Source: Aliivibrio fischeri (GTDB lineage: Bacteria > Pseudomonadota > Gammaproteobacteria > Enterobacterales > Vibrionaceae). From it: a stretch of 64,000 bases of DNA. Shown here in pieces: positions 8,823 to 19,466 of this stretch. The stretch's first letter is position 1. Each line of letters starts with the position of its first letter. The stretch covers positions 744,001 through 808,000 of the forward strand of contig CP160629.1 of the NCBI GenBank assembly GCA_038993745.2. The letters run 5' to 3'. The position numbers and the translations under genes were made by a program. The notes beneath the pieces were generated by a model that worked only from the letters and a program-made list of their open reading frames with translations, searched no databases and had not been told where the DNA came from.

Positions 8823-11800
8823 ATGAATAAAAAACTATTATTAGCATCATTGATACCAATGTTGCTTGCTGGCTGTAATCAAGAAGAAATAAATATAGGA
8901 AGTGGATCGGATGGTGGAGCTACAACGCCTCCGACTCCAGCTATTCCTACTACTTATATAAGTACATTAATGGCATCAGGGAAAATTATTACTGGTGACG
9001 TTCATTGTAATGGGAAGTCTTTAAATACAGATTCTGGAACTTTTACAGTAAAAGAAGGTTCGGTATTTGATTGTTCTTTAGGTGGGGTGACTTTAGGTGA
9101 ATTTAAAGCGCCTACTCCAGAAGCTAGGGTTTCAGGTGTAACAAATACTACATCAGAAGCCTCTTTTGACCTTCAAGCAGTAAAAGGCTCGAATGCAACG
9201 AGAATTCTTCAGTCTATTTCTACATGTACTCAAGAAGATAGCATTTGTTTGGATGATTTAGATTCTATTGATATTCAAGATATTTATTCTGATTTAGATA
9301 ATAACGAATCTGTTAATGCATTTTTGAAGTCAAAAGAAGAAGAAAAAACGGATGAAGTAGGTAAAGCACCTAGTTCACACGTTGATGCTGAAATTGTTCC
9401 TGAAGTAACACCAGGTACAAGTAATGATTTAAATAGTGGTTTTGTTTCTGCTAATGCAGAAGATAGCTATGCCTATAAACCAAGCGCTGAAGCGAAAGTA
9501 TTAACTAAGAGCCAGTTAACGGATAGTACAGGTACACCATTAGCAGGAGTTAATTTTTTCTCTGCTAATGCGGTAGGTATAACGGGCGAAAATGGTGAAT
9601 TCGAATACTTGTGGGGCGATAAGCTTACCTTTGGTATCGATACCTTTGAATTTGGCAGTGTTGCTGGTAACCAAGTTAGTTATAAGATCACAGACGTTAG
9701 TGATAATGCAGTTGTTAAAGCGAATATCCAATCGTTAATTACACGCTATGCAGAGAATAATCATAATGGGTTACTTATCTCTGAAAAAGTTCAAGATACA
9801 TTTTCTCTTTATCCAAATGTAATTAATGAATTAATTAATTTGAGTTTACCTAATGGTGGACAAATTGAAGGGACGAATTTTTCATTACCTGATGAATTTG
9901 ATGCACAGTTCCAAAATGGGCTAACTGCTGCTATCGATGCTGAGTTACAACAGCAACGAGCATCGTTTTATTTTTCAGATTTCCCGCATGTATTTTCATT
10001 GGATAATGGCACTTATGTGACCGATTCTTTGACGAAAATATTCAATGGAGTAACGAGCTTTCATGTCTTCAATGACAACGGCAGCTTTTATGGTGCTACG
10101 GGCTATACTCGAGGAATGCGAGCCTTAAATTTATCTAACCGAGCATTTCCTATAATGATGCCTCGCGCGGATATCAATAAGGATATTCCTTTTGGTGAGC
10201 AGCAAGCATGGACTCGTGAAGGCCGTCCTTATATTGCAGTTCATCCAACTATTGAGATGCCACCGATCCCTCTAGTTTCAAAAGATAACGCTACTTTTGG
10301 TTTTCCTTTTGTTACCGCTGGCGAAATTGGTTCTGGTAAAGTGGTATTTATGGGTAATAGCATGTACCCAAGCATTATTTCATGTCCAGATAACTATTGG
10401 GCTAATGATGCACTAAGAATAGACCCTGCATTACAATCATGTACATCATCGTTTGATTTAGCTAACGATCCTCGTAATGATAATGGCAGTATGAAGACTT
10501 TCTTTAATAACCTTTTTACGTGGTTAAATAATGATAAGTCAATCAAAGGCATTAATGTTGCAACGAATATCGACGTTGCTACAGCCTTACGTTCTGGTAC
10601 TTCTCACGGCAACGCATATGACTTCTTTGTAAACCCATCTTTTGGTTTTTCATCTGTTGAAAAATTAACTAAGGATGGTTTTTCTGGACGTCTATCAGCA
10701 AGTGAAACGCCATTATTAATCCTTCAAGCTTATCCTCCTAAGCCTCAAGGCGACGGCATGAGTCACCGCTTTATCGCTGATTTAGACAACCCAAATCTAA
10801 GCCAAGATGATATTACTGCTTTAATTACTTATATTAATGAAGGTGGTAGTGTTTTATTTATGGATGCGATTGATAAGGTGACTAACCCTGAACCAATTGG
10901 ACGTTTAGCTGACTCTGCGGGTGTTTCATTGGGAGGAAGTAACGTTACTCCAACATCACAAGCATTTTGTGGTTCGTCATATTACTGCCAAGCGCCATCT
11001 CCAAACCTTCATGTGAAGAGCCAATATGAGATGGTGGTTCTTGAGCGTTTCCAAGATGTGGATGGACAGCAACCTTATACCGTGAATCAAGATGGTTCGG
11101 TAGAATGGACTAAAGATGAAACTAAGATCAAGTTTGAAATTCCAACGTATGAAATTATCAAACGTGATGATAAAGGTGATCCTTTATTAGACAAAGATGG
11201 CAATCCTGTAATGGAGACTAAGTTCGCTCGTATTTTCGTTAAGAATGGTGAAGAGAGAGCTGCTGCTATATCTGAATTACAAGAAGCATTTGAAGGAACG
11301 CCTTTATGTTCTCATTCTTATGAGTATGAGTTTAACTGTATAGAAACTCGTCAGGGTGATGGTATACAAGTTCGTGGCGCATATTGGCGTGCGGATTTCG
11401 ATCGTTATCAAATGAACCAAGATGTTGTAGAAAGTATGGTTAAAGCTGCAAACCTTGGCGATAACTTCAATGCTCTAATGGAGCATGAAATGTATTACCG
11501 CACTAAAGGTAAGCAGGGTGCTCGTTTATCTACCGTTGAGCTAAATCAGACGTACGATAATCTTTCAATTTGGATGTGGAACGATAACCCATACGCTTAT
11601 GATCCTAATGTTCAAGATGAGTTAGGGTTTAAGACTGCGGTTAACTTCTTAAATTGTTATACAGATAATCAACATCAGACTGATGTTCCAGAAGCTGCGT
11701 GTCCAGTTGATCTAAAAGCGACATTAATTGCAAATGGTATGATTCATGGTGAAGGTGAATTAGCAGGACAAATGAATCCTAGTTATCCGCTAAACTACAT

Positions 11801-13271
11801 GGAGAAACCGTTAACTCGCATTATGTTAGGTCGATCTTTCTGGGATCATGAAATAACGGTTGATACAACTAAGTACCCAGGCCGAACTATTGGCGCTACA
11901 ACATCTGAAGTTGTTAATATCGAAACAGCAGGCAAGGCGGTAAGTTATTCAGCAGGAAATAACCAATCAACGGGCTTATGGGCTCCTCAATTAAGTGAGG
12001 TGACAGTTCGTGGTGGTGTAACTGCAATGATTACCGTTATGATGGCGGATGATTTAACTGGTAAGCCACAACATGAGACAAGTTTAAATCGTCCTCCTAG
12101 AATGCAGATGAGCTTTGCTCACGATGGTTATACAACAACATTTAAAGTTCCTTACGGTGGTTTAATTTATATTAAACCTACAGAAACATTAAGTGGTGCT
12201 TCAACCGTCGCTGAATTTAGTTTGGACGGTGTTGAAAAAGCGGCATGGTGGAAGAAAGATCCAGCTAATAACCTTGGTGAGTGGGTAAATACACCTGATT
12301 CTTCAACTGCGCCAATCGCAGAAATTGATACAGGTTCATTTATTTATACCACTGCTCTAAATAACGTTAAGACTGCTGATCTAAATGAATTCAGTAAAAA
12401 TATGAACCGCTTTGCTGATGCAGCAAGTGATTTTTACGGTCGTGATGAAGAGAGTGCAGATGGTAAACATCGTCGCTTTACTTACCCAGAGCTAAAAGAG
12501 TTCCGTCATCGTTTTGTGAATGATGTGCAGATTTCGATTGGTGCGGCGCATTCAGGTTACCCTGTGATGAGTAGCTCATTTAATGCTAACTCAAATAAAA
12601 TACCAACAAATGCAATTGATGATTGGTTGGTATGGCACGAAGTTGGTCATAACCTTGCTTCTGCACCATTCTCAGCACCGGGTAGTACAGAAGTAACGAA
12701 TAACCTTCTAGCTCTGTATATGCAAGAATTGGAAGGTCGTAATGCTAATCCAGAAATGGATCGAATTAGAACGAGTATTCAAAAAGCGCCAGCTTGGTTA
12801 AGCTCAAATGATGGCCATGCATGGAGTCATGGTGATGCCGGTCTTCGTCTAGTTATGTTTGGCCAACTGAAGATTTGGGCTGAAAATCATTTCGAAATTG
12901 ATCGTTGGTATGTTGATAGTGAAACTAAACCTGCTATCTACAATCAAGATCAAGGCTGGAATATGATTAAGCTGATGCACCGTAAGGCTCGTGGTGATCA
13001 ACAAGGTGATGAGGGTATCAATTACTGTAGCTCTCGTGACACAGGCTTAAGTGCTGGTGATCTAATGATGGTGTGTAGTTCTTATGTATCTGGTTATGAT
13101 TTAGGTGAGTTCTTCCAAGCATGGAATGTTGGTGAAACATCAGTGACTAATGCCGATGGTACTAAAGTCTACTCTGGTGGTATTAGCTCAGCTGGTTTAA
13201 GTAAGCTTGCTGAATTGAAGTTGAGTAAACCGAAGAAAGATCCACTATCTATCAATGCATTACCTAAATAA
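8823..13271 (+). CDS. acfD: AcfD/SslE-like M60-family metalloprotease lipoprotein
   Basis: A very large (1482-residue) surface lipoprotein resembling V. cholerae accessory colonisation factor AcfD and E. coli SslE/YghJ, secreted mucin-degrading M60-like zinc peptidases. The signal peptide MNKKLLLASLIPMLLAG ends at lipidated Cys18, followed by a low-complexity linker rich in Gly, Thr and Pro. The zinc motif HEVGH is at residues 1272-1276 (WLVWHEVGHNLASAP), with a glutamate-containing stretch downstream. The C-terminal part has many acidic and aromatic blocks typical of SslE. It is a single gene with its own terminator and an RBS AAAGGTGGAATC before the ATG. Likely role: mucin breakdown during host or particle colonisation (inferred). 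Confidence 0.85.
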   Translation: MNKKLLLASLIPMLLAGCNQEEINIGSGSDGGATTPPTPAIPTTYISTLMASGKIITGDVHCNGKSLNTDSGTFTVKEGSVFDCSLGGVTLGEFKAPTPEARVSGVTNTTSEASFDLQAVKGSNATRILQSISTCTQEDSICLDDLDSIDIQDIYSDLDNNESVNAFLKSKEEEKTDEVGKAPSSHVDAEIVPEVTPGTSNDLNSGFVSANAEDSYAYKPSAEAKVLTKSQLTDSTGTPLAGVNFFSANAVGITGENGEFEYLWGDKLTFGIDTFEFGSVAGNQVSYKITDVSDNAVVKANIQSLITRYAENNHNGLLISEKVQDTFSLYPNVINELINLSLPNGGQIEGTNFSLPDEFDAQFQNGLTAAIDAELQQQRASFYFSDFPHVFSLDNGTYVTDSLTKIFNGVTSFHVFNDNGSFYGATGYTRGMRALNLSNRAFPIMMPRADINKDIPFGEQQAWTREGRPYIAVHPTIEMPPIPLVSKDNATFGFPFVTAGEIGSGKVVFMGNSMYPSIISCPDNYWANDALRIDPALQSCTSSFDLANDPRNDNGSMKTFFNNLFTWLNNDKSIKGINVATNIDVATALRSGTSHGNAYDFFVNPSFGFSSVEKLTKDGFSGRLSASETPLLILQAYPPKPQGDGMSHRFIADLDNPNLSQDDITALITYINEGGSVLFMDAIDKVTNPEPIGRLADSAGVSLGGSNVTPTSQAFCGSSYYCQAPSPNLHVKSQYEMVVLERFQDVDGQQPYTVNQDGSVEWTKDETKIKFEIPTYEIIKRDDKGDPLLDKDGNPVMETKFARIFVKNGEERAAAISELQEAFEGTPLCSHSYEYEFNCIETRQGDGIQVRGAYWRADFDRYQMNQDVVESMVKAANLGDNFNALMEHEMYYRTKGKQGARLSTVELNQTYDNLSIWMWNDNPYAYDPNVQDELGFKTAVNFLNCYTDNQHQTDVPEAACPVDLKATLIANGMIHGEGELAGQMNPSYPLNYMEKPLTRIMLGRSFWDHEITVDTTKYPGRTIGATTSEVVNIETAGKAVSYSAGNNQSTGLWAPQLSEVTVRGGVTAMITVMMADDLTGKPQHETSLNRPPRMQMSFAHDGYTTTFKVPYGGLIYIKPTETLSGASTVAEFSLDGVEKAAWWKKDPANNLGEWVNTPDSSTAPIAEIDTGSFIYTTALNNVKTADLNEFSKNMNRFADAASDFYGRDEESADGKHRRFTYPELKEFRHRFVNDVQISIGAAHSGYPVMSSSFNANSNKIPTNAIDDWLVWHEVGHNLASAPFSAPGSTEVTNNLLALYMQELEGRNANPEMDRIRTSIQKAPAWLSSNDGHAWSHGDAGLRLVMFGQLKIWAENHFEIDRWYVDSETKPAIYNQDQGWNMIKLMHRKARGDQQGDEGINYCSSRDTGLSAGDLMMVCSSYVSGYDLGEFFQAWNVGETSVTNADGTKVYSGGISSAGLSKLAELKLSKPKKDPLSINALPK

Positions 13272-13286
13272 TAGAACGTAATGATA

Positions 13287-13323
13287 AAAAAGCCCCCGAA
13301 CCATCACGGTTCGGGGGCTTTTT
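13287..13323. terminator. Bidirectional intrinsic terminator between convergent genes
   Basis: Stem AAAAAGCCCCCGAACC (13287-13302) with its perfect complement to 13323 and a five-base loop. It has T-tracts on both strands and so can serve acfD and the minus-strand lipoprotein gene. The strongest GC hairpin in the window. Confidence 0.92.
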
Positions 13324-13365
13324 ATTGTCAGCTATTTAATAAATAGAAACGTATTTTAATTAGTA

Positions 13366-13692
13366 TTACTTGTTAATATTAATTAACGCGCCAGATTTAC
13401 ATTGGAAAGTGTAGTAGCGGCTAGTTTCGTTAAATTTACCTAGGCCTTCACCAGTACAGTAATCAACATTGATATCACGCATGATATCTAATGTTTTTTC
13501 ATTATTCAGTTGGAATTTAGAACCATCGCTACATACGATACGAACACGGCCATCATCACTTACAGAATAAACTTTTACTTCTGTATTACACAGTTCAAAA
13601 GAGGCGTCTTGGTAGTTATCTTGTTGTTTTGGTGCACTGCTACAACCGGCTAAAACAAGCGTAAATAGGCACGCTAAACTGATTTTTTTCAT
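13366..13692 (-). CDS. Small putative lipoprotein, unknown function
   Basis: A 108-residue predicted lipoprotein: MKKISLACLFTLVLAG followed by the lipidated Cys17 and SSAPKQQD. The mature part has four further cysteines (LCNTE, IVCSDG, DYCTGEG, FQCKSG), suggesting two disulphides in a small periplasmic domain. I do not recognise a named family. It is convergent with the acfD-like gene and shares its terminator; its own start is preceded by AAAGGAATTATCAC on the minus strand. Confidence 0.75.
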   Translation of the reverse strand: MKKISLACLFTLVLAGCSSAPKQQDNYQDASFELCNTEVKVYSVSDDGRVRIVCSDGSKFQLNNEKTLDIMRDINVDYCTGEGLGKFNETSRYYTFQCKSGALININK

Positions 13693-13776
13693 TGTGATAA
13701 TTCCTTTAAACTAGACTATCTATTAAATATATCGTTTATACGCAATGAAAGCGAATTTCTGCTTAACAAATATGCA

Positions 13777-15765
13777 TTAAACTCGAATTGTATTAATTTG
13801 AATACTTAACTCAGACATCGTTTGTTCAATATTGTGCATTTCGCTCTCAAGATGCTGAATTAATTCATTTGTTCCATTAGCCAGCGAGGCAAGTTCATCA
13901 ATATCAGCGTTAACAGAGTTTGCTGTTTCAGACTGCTCTAAGGTTGCAGCAGAAATACTGGTATTAAAACTGTCTATTTCTGTTACTGCAGAGTGTAGAG
14001 AATCAATATAACTAGAAGAATTAATTACGCTGTCTTGAGTCTTACTACTCAGTGTTTTACTTTCTTCCATTAAAATAAAAGATTGTTTTGCGCTGTTTCC
14101 AATAGCATCAAGTAATTGGCGAATATCATTAGTAGCTTCTTGGCTGCGTTGAGCTAGTTTTCTAACTTCATCAGCGACAACGGCAAAACCTCGTCCTTGA
14201 TCACCAGCACGAGCCGCTTCGATTGCTGCATTTAATGCAAGTAAGTTAGTTTGTTCTGAGACTGCTGTTATCGTGTCCAAAATCTCAGAAACATTCAGCG
14301 TTTCTTTTTCTAAATTTTGAATATGCTCATGTGTATTGATAATGCTGTGGTGTAAATCATTCACAACACTTGTCGTTACTTGAGTATGATCTTTGCAAGT
14401 TGTAGCGTTGGTTGTTGCTTGAGTTGTTGTTTCGTGTGCGTTATTAGTTACGCCTGCAATCTCAGAACTGGTTTGTGCCATTTCAGTCATTGCTGTTGCA
14501 ATACTATCGCAATGACTTAACGTTGTTTGGCTTGATTGAGTTGCTTGTTTTAAATGATGGCTTAATCTATTCAACTCATCTTGGGTTTTCGATGCCACAC
14601 TATGAGCGGCTCTTAATGGCAAGGAAATACTTTCAATTAAAGAATTAATATCTTTTGCTATATGGTCAAATTCATTTTCATTATTATCTTCAAGAGTCAG
14701 CGTGAGATCTTTTGTTGCAGACATTTCATTAATGCGCTGACTAAATGATGTCATACGATTACTGATAGAGCGTGTTGTTAATAAGCTAACTACAGCAATA
14801 GGAAGTATCAAACATACAGCAATAGCAATGTAAATATTGCGAGTAAGTTTGGCGGCGTTCATATTATGCTTTGCTGCATCATTTAATTCAGCTGAGATAT
14901 TATCGGTTATTGCTTTTATTAAACCAATACGTTGAGTTGCTAGAGAGAACCATTCATTAGTATTAGGTCCATTAAGAGCATTTAAGTTATCTTTTTGAGA
15001 TAAATATGATGCTTGAATATCAGAGACTTGCTTCCATGTTTTCGATTCAATGGTGGTGTTTAATGTTTTTGTAAAACGGTTAGATAACACGGATTGAGCT
15101 TGTCGAATCGCTAGAGATTCTGTTGAAATATAACTATTTATATCGGCAAATTTATCTAAGCTTGATCTTTTTCCAGCAAATGCCCCATTAAGCGCCCCTC
15201 GAACTTTCCCTGCCTCTTCTTTTACTTGTAATAGTGCAGAGAGACCAAGCATTTCATTACGAATAAATTGGTCATCAATATTACCAATGATGATTGATAT
15301 TGAATCAAGAGAAAGTTGATTGAGTGTTGAATAATAGATAAACGGAGAATCTTGGATAGAGAGATTATCAACTTGTGAGCGAATGGTTGATTTATAATTG
15401 AGTTGCTGGATGATATCTGAAAGAAGAGCGTTGATTAACTGTTTGTCTAGGTAGAGAGGAGTAAAGCTTCGTAGGATTTGTTCTGCTTGGTCTGATTTCT
15501 GTCGTTGTGAGAGCAGTTTATCTTTTCCTGAACGCCCTTTTGAGGCGATAAAACCAGCGGTTAATCCGCGCTCAACTGCAAAGTTATGTGCCACATTATC
15601 TAAGGCATTAAAAAGGGTCACAGCCTCTAAAGAGTAATTGGCATCATAAACATTTTCATTTTCTTGTAATAACAGTTGAAATAAGAATGTTGAGATAATC
15701 AATGTCGGTAGAAGTGATATGATTAATAATCGATGTTTTATACTTTTAAATACAGACAAAATCAT
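13777..15765 (-). CDS. Methyl-accepting chemotaxis protein with NIT sensor domain
   Basis: Transmembrane chemoreceptor signalling to CheA/CheW. Starting at the ATG at 15765 (AAAAGG six bases upstream), the product [14 protein letters not shown] has 662 residues; a longer frame starting 33 bases earlier would begin inside the predicted sigma-28 promoter. A first membrane segment (about residues 14-33) is followed by a periplasmic NIT domain (nitrate/nitrite sensor type; [24 protein letters not shown]). A second membrane segment ([19 protein letters not shown]) precedes a HAMP linker and the MCP hairpin tip [23 protein letters not shown] suggests nitrate/nitrite or a related small ligand; this is inferred. 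Confidence 0.92.
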   Translation of the reverse strand: MILSVFKSIKHRLLIISLLPTLIISTFLFQLLLQENENVYDANYSLEAVTLFNALDNVAHNFAVERGLTAGFIASKGRSGKDKLLSQRQKSDQAEQILRSFTPLYLDKQLINALLSDIIQQLNYKSTIRSQVDNLSIQDSPFIYYSTLNQLSLDSISIIIGNIDDQFIRNEMLGLSALLQVKEEAGKVRGALNGAFAGKRSSLDKFADINSYISTESLAIRQAQSVLSNRFTKTLNTTIESKTWKQVSDIQASYLSQKDNLNALNGPNTNEWFSLATQRIGLIKAITDNISAELNDAAKHNMNAAKLTRNIYIAIAVCLILPIAVVSLLTTRSISNRMTSFSQRINEMSATKDLTLTLEDNNENEFDHIAKDINSLIESISLPLRAAHSVASKTQDELNRLSHHLKQATQSSQTTLSHCDSIATAMTEMAQTSSEIAGVTNNAHETTTQATTNATTCKDHTQVTTSVVNDLHHSIINTHEHIQNLEKETLNVSEILDTITAVSEQTNLLALNAAIEAARAGDQGRGFAVVADEVRKLAQRSQEATNDIRQLLDAIGNSAKQSFILMEESKTLSSKTQDSVINSSSYIDSLHSAVTEIDSFNTSISAATLEQSETANSVNADIDELASLANGTNELIQHLESEMHNIEQTMSELSIQINTIRV

Positions 15766-15798
15766 AGTTAACCTTTTAATTAATGTGGGTATATACAT

Positions 15799-15825
15799 TT
15801 ATCGGTTGCATTAATTGATACTTTA
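15799..15825 (-). promoter_or_regulatory. Sigma-28 (FliA) type promoter for the chemoreceptor gene
   Basis: On the minus strand TAAA (15825-15822), 15 bases, then ACCGATAA (15806-15799). This matches the flagellar sigma-28 consensus TAAA-N15-GCCGATAA with one mismatch. It lies about 33 bp before the chosen chemoreceptor ATG and puts the gene in the late flagellar class. Confidence 0.75.
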
Positions 15826-15933
15826 ATAATTAAAACTGGGTTTTTCTTTTGGTTTAAACAGGAACTTAATGAAGGGACATAGGCAGGCATCTGCTTTTCT
15901 TGTACACTAATTGAAAAAACTAGGAGGCAAGTA

Positions 15934-16383
15934 ATGCATTGTCCATTTTGTAGCGCAACAGATACTAAGGTTATTGACTCACGACTCGTGTCTGATGGAC
16001 ATCAGGTTCGTCGACGTCGCCAGTGTTTGGCGTGCAGTGAGCGATTCACTACGTTTGAATCAGCTGAATTAGTGATGCCAAAAGTGATTAAATCAAATGG
16101 TAATCGTGAACCTTTTGATGAAGATAAATTATCAGGTGGCCTATATCGTTCATTGGAAAAAAGACCAGTTAGCGCTGACTTAGTTGAACTCGCATTAAAT
16201 ACGATAAAATCACAGCTTCGAGCGACTGGTGAACGTGAAGTTCCATCAGATATGATTGGTAACCTTGTTATGGACCAATTAAAAGAGCTCGATAAAGTGG
16301 CTTATATTCGTTTTGCCTCTGTTTACCGAAGCTTTGAAGATATTAAAGAGTTCGGTGAAGAAATTGCAAAACTAGAGAAATAA
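15934..16383 (+). CDS. nrdR: Transcriptional repressor NrdR
   Basis: Nucleotide-sensing repressor of ribonucleotide reductase genes, 149 residues. The N-terminal zinc ribbon [13 protein letters not shown] ... [10 protein letters not shown] has its four cysteines intact, followed by an ATP-cone domain ([16 protein letters not shown] ... ). A strong Shine-Dalgarno AGGAGGCAAGTA precedes the ATG. It heads the riboflavin cluster, one base before ribD, the standard gammaproteobacterial arrangement nrdR-ribD. Confidence 0.97.
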   Translation: MHCPFCSATDTKVIDSRLVSDGHQVRRRRQCLACSERFTTFESAELVMPKVIKSNGNREPFDEDKLSGGLYRSLEKRPVSADLVELALNTIKSQLRATGEREVPSDMIGNLVMDQLKELDKVAYIRFASVYRSFEDIKEFGEEIAKLEK

Positions 16384-16384
16384 C

Positions 16385-17503
16385 ATGACATTTACTACCC
16401 AAGATTATCTGATGATGCAAAAAGCTATCTTATTAGCTAAGCAAGGCATTTATACCACAGCCCCTAATCCAAATGTGGGGTGTGTATTGGTTAAAAATGG
16501 GAAGATTGTTGGGGAAGGGGCGCACTTAAAAGCAGGTGAACCCCATGCTGAAGTTCATGCATTAAGACAAGCAGGAAAGGAAGCGCAAGGGGCAACGGCT
16601 TATGTGACGCTTGAACCTTGCTCTCATTATGGACGCACACCACCTTGTGCTGAAGGACTTATAAAAGCGGGCGTAAAAAAAGTAATTTGTGCCATGGTTG
16701 ATCCAAACCCTCAAGTTGCTGGTCGTGGCCTTGCTATGTTAAATGAAGCTGGAATTGAAACTGCATCAGGTCTGCTTGAAGCCGATGCTAGAGCCTTAAA
16801 CCCTCATTTTTTAACTCGAATGGAAACAGGAAAACCATTTGTACAGTTAAAAATGGCTGCGAGTCTTGATGGAAAAACCGCATTAAAAAATGGAGTGAGT
16901 CAATGGATCACTTCAAAAGAAGCAAGACAAGATGTTCAACGCTATCGTGCGCAATCTGGTGCAATACTCTCAACAGCGAAAACCGTGATTGACGATGACG
17001 CCTCATTAAATGTGCGTTGGAGCGATCTTTCCCCCTCAATTCAAGAAAGCTACCAACAAGCTGCTATTCGACAGCCAATGCGTTTTATTTTAGATCGTCA
17101 GCATTCATTAACATCCGATTTAAAACTGTTTCAAGCCTCTGGTGAAGTAGTTACGATCTCTCCTCAAAACACACATCCAGTAGGGACTTCTGAAAATCAT
17201 ATGCAATGCCGTATTGATGATGGTCAATTGGATCTTAAAGAAGTCGTAAATAAAATTTCTCGTGATTTTAATGTAAATCATATTTGGGTAGAAGCCGGTG
17301 CGACATTAGCTGCAAGTATGATTAACGATAATTTAGTTGATGAATTGATCATTTATCTCGCCCCTAAATTAATGGGAGCGGATGGGCGTAGCATCATTAA
17401 TTTAATTGGATTAGAAACGATGTCTGAGGCAATTGACTTGGATATAAAAGACATACGTATGGTCGGTAAAGATATTCGAATTACCGCAACAATAGCAAGG
17501 TAA
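16385..17503 (+). CDS. ribD: Bifunctional riboflavin deaminase/reductase RibD
   Basis: Carries out deamination and then side-chain reduction of the GTP-derived pyrimidine in riboflavin synthesis; 372 residues. The N-terminal deaminase zinc site is visible as HAEVHAL and PCSHYGRTPPC. The C-terminal reductase domain starts around KPFVQLKMAASLDGKTAL (residue 150 onwards) and contains WVEAGATLAASM. The start follows the nrdR stop by one base, so translation is probably coupled. I found no FMN riboswitch ahead of this cluster. Confidence 0.96.
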   Translation: MTFTTQDYLMMQKAILLAKQGIYTTAPNPNVGCVLVKNGKIVGEGAHLKAGEPHAEVHALRQAGKEAQGATAYVTLEPCSHYGRTPPCAEGLIKAGVKKVICAMVDPNPQVAGRGLAMLNEAGIETASGLLEADARALNPHFLTRMETGKPFVQLKMAASLDGKTALKNGVSQWITSKEARQDVQRYRAQSGAILSTAKTVIDDDASLNVRWSDLSPSIQESYQQAAIRQPMRFILDRQHSLTSDLKLFQASGEVVTISPQNTHPVGTSENHMQCRIDDGQLDLKEVVNKISRDFNVNHIWVEAGATLAASMINDNLVDELIIYLAPKLMGADGRSIINLIGLETMSEAIDLDIKDIRMVGKDIRITATIAR

Positions 17504-17506
17504 CCC

Positions 17507-18163
17507 ATGTTTACAGGAATTATTGAGTCAGTAGGTACACTGCAAGCCATTACACCAAAGGGTGAAGATATTAGCGTAACGGTTAATGTTGGTCAGTTAG
17601 ACATGAGTGATGTAAAGCTTGGAGATAGCATTGCAACTAATGGCGTTTGCTTAACTGTTGTTGCAATGACTGAACGCACTTATACCGCAGACTTATCATT
17701 AGAAACACTTAAACGTACAGGTTTTGTTGATTATAAAGCCGGTGATAAAGTGAATCTTGAAAAGGCGATGTTACCAACCACCCGATTTGGCGGGCATATT
17801 GTTTCTGGTCACGTAGATGCTGTTGGTGAAATTATTGAACGTCACCAGACCGGTCGTGCTATTGAATTTTGGATACAATTACCTCAAACACTCGCTAAGT
17901 ATGTTGTAGAAAAAGGTTCTATTACTGTGGATGGCATTAGCTTAACGGTTAATGATATTCGAAAAAATGCATTTAAATTGACCATTGTTCCGCACACGGC
18001 AGCAGAGACTACGATGGATAACTTTTCTGTTGGACAGAAAGTTAACTTAGAAGTTGATGTGATCGCTCGATATTTAGAAAGACTTGTGATCGGGCAGAAA
18101 GAAGATCAACCAGAGTCTTCTGTTACGATGGATCTTTTGGCAAAATCAGGCTTCTTAAATTAA
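17507..18163 (+). CDS. ribE: Riboflavin synthase alpha chain
   Basis: Dismutation of two 6,7-dimethyl-8-ribityllumazine molecules to riboflavin; 218 residues, the normal length. Two tandem lumazine-binding barrels are visible: MFTGIIESVGTLQAI and, in the second half, FGGHIVSGHVDAVGEI, each with a GD/SI-x-NGVCLTV or GSITVDGISLTVND stretch. The start MFTGII is the conserved family start. It lies three bases after ribD in the operon. Named ribC in E. coli; ribE in much of the Vibrio annotation. Confidence 0.96.
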   Translation: MFTGIIESVGTLQAITPKGEDISVTVNVGQLDMSDVKLGDSIATNGVCLTVVAMTERTYTADLSLETLKRTGFVDYKAGDKVNLEKAMLPTTRFGGHIVSGHVDAVGEIIERHQTGRAIEFWIQLPQTLAKYVVEKGSITVDGISLTVNDIRKNAFKLTIVPHTAAETTMDNFSVGQKVNLEVDVIARYLERLVIGQKEDQPESSVTMDLLAKSGFLN

Positions 18164-18203
18164 GCCTCACCACTTAACCTAATTAATATAAAAGGTATTT
18201 CAC

Positions 18204-19313
18204 ATGGCAATTAGCTCAGCAAAAGACATTATTGAAGATATTCGTTTAGGTAAGATGGTTATTCTTATGGATGACGAAGATCGTGAGAATGAAGGTGATT
18301 TAATTATTGCCGCTGAGAAAATCACTCCTGAAGCCATTAACTTTATGGCAACTCATGGACGTGGTTTAATCTGTTTAACGATGACAAAAGATCGTTGTGA
18401 AAAACTAGGTCTACCTCCTATGGTACAAGACAATAATGCACAATTTACAACGAATTTTACGGTATCAATTGAAGCGGCAGAAGGCGTAACAACTGGTATT
18501 TCAGCTGCAGACCGTTCTCGCACCGTTGAAGCGGCAGTAGCCAAAAATGCAGTTGCTGCAGATTTAGTTCAACCAGGGCATATTTTCCCATTAGCAGCAC
18601 AAGAAGGCGGCGTATTAACTCGTGCTGGTCATACAGAAGCTGGGTGTGATTTAGCTCGTTTAGCTGGCTATGAGCCTGCTGGTGTGATTGTTGAAATCTT
18701 GAATGATGATGGAACAATGGCTCGTCGCCCTGATTTGGAAATTTTTGCTGAAAAACACGGCATTAAATTAGGTACGATTGCTGATTTAATTGAATATCGT
18801 AATAACAACGAAACGACAATTGAACGTGTAGCTGAGTGTAAATTACCAACAGAGTTTGGTGAGTTTGATTTGGTGACTTACCGTGACACGATTGATAATC
18901 AACTGCACTACGCTCTTAAGAAAGAAAATACGTCAAGTGAAGCGCCGTTAGTTCGTGTTCATTTACAAGATACATTTACTGATATTTTGCATTCAGACCG
19001 TTGTGCAGAACGCAGCTGGACATTGCCAACAGCAATGCAGCGTATTGCCAATGAAGGTGGTGTATTAGTGATTCTTGGTAATGAAGAATCAACAGATAGT
19101 ATCGTACATAAAGTGAAAGTTCTTGAGCGTCAAGACAGTGGTGAAGCACCAACAATGGCGAAGAAGCAAGGAACTTCACGTCGTGTAGGTGTTGGCTCTC
19201 AAATTTTGGCTGATATTGGTATTTCTGACATGCGTTTACTTTCATCAACGTCAAAGCGTTACCATGCCTTATCTGGCTTTGGTTTGAACGTTGTTGAATA
19301 CGTAACGAAATAA
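18204..19313 (+). CDS. ribBA: 3,4-dihydroxy-2-butanone-4-phosphate synthase with GTP-cyclohydrolase-II-like domain (RibBA)
   Basis: The N-terminal RibB domain (about residues 1-205) has [19 protein letters not shown] and [16 protein letters not shown], the DHBP synthase motifs. The C-terminal RibA-like domain (about 210-369) lacks the zinc-binding triple cysteine signature of GTP cyclohydrolase II: the region [26 protein letters not shown] has only one cysteine. The second domain is therefore probably inactive in cyclohydrolysis, a situation common in proteobacterial RibBX-type proteins. GTP cyclohydrolase II would come from a separate ribA elsewhere. Third rib gene of the operon. Confidence 0.9.
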   Translation: MAISSAKDIIEDIRLGKMVILMDDEDRENEGDLIIAAEKITPEAINFMATHGRGLICLTMTKDRCEKLGLPPMVQDNNAQFTTNFTVSIEAAEGVTTGISAADRSRTVEAAVAKNAVAADLVQPGHIFPLAAQEGGVLTRAGHTEAGCDLARLAGYEPAGVIVEILNDDGTMARRPDLEIFAEKHGIKLGTIADLIEYRNNNETTIERVAECKLPTEFGEFDLVTYRDTIDNQLHYALKKENTSSEAPLVRVHLQDTFTDILHSDRCAERSWTLPTAMQRIANEGGVLVILGNEESTDSIVHKVKVLERQDSGEAPTMAKKQGTSRRVGVGSQILADIGISDMRLLSSTSKRYHALSGFGLNVVEYVTK

Positions 19314-19327
19314 AAGCATAAATATAT

Positions 19328-19350
19328 GGCCCTATTCGATGAGTAGGGCC
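19328..19350 (+). repeat. Intercistronic hairpin between ribBA and ribH
   Basis: Inverted repeat GGCCCTA / TAGGGCC with a nine-base loop and no U-tract after it. It could pause RNA polymerase or protect mRNA ends; it is not a standard terminator. Confidence 0.5.
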
Positions 19351-19466
19351 TAAATAATTAGATATTTGTCACAAAGCTGTGATAGAATCCGGCGATTCTC
19401 ACTATGAATGCGTAGTTGATAAATAGAAACCAGTTTAATTGGAATAAAACAGATACAGGAAGGCTC

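Noticed and set aside
15766..15798. Longer start of the NIT chemoreceptor
   Set aside because: It would begin next to the -10 of the sigma-28-type promoter, while the ATG at 15765 has AAAAGG at proper distance.
15900..16385. FMN riboswitch upstream of nrdR-ribD
   Set aside because: No RFN-element consensus segments are visible; the gap before nrdR is short and holds only a normal RBS and AT-rich DNA.
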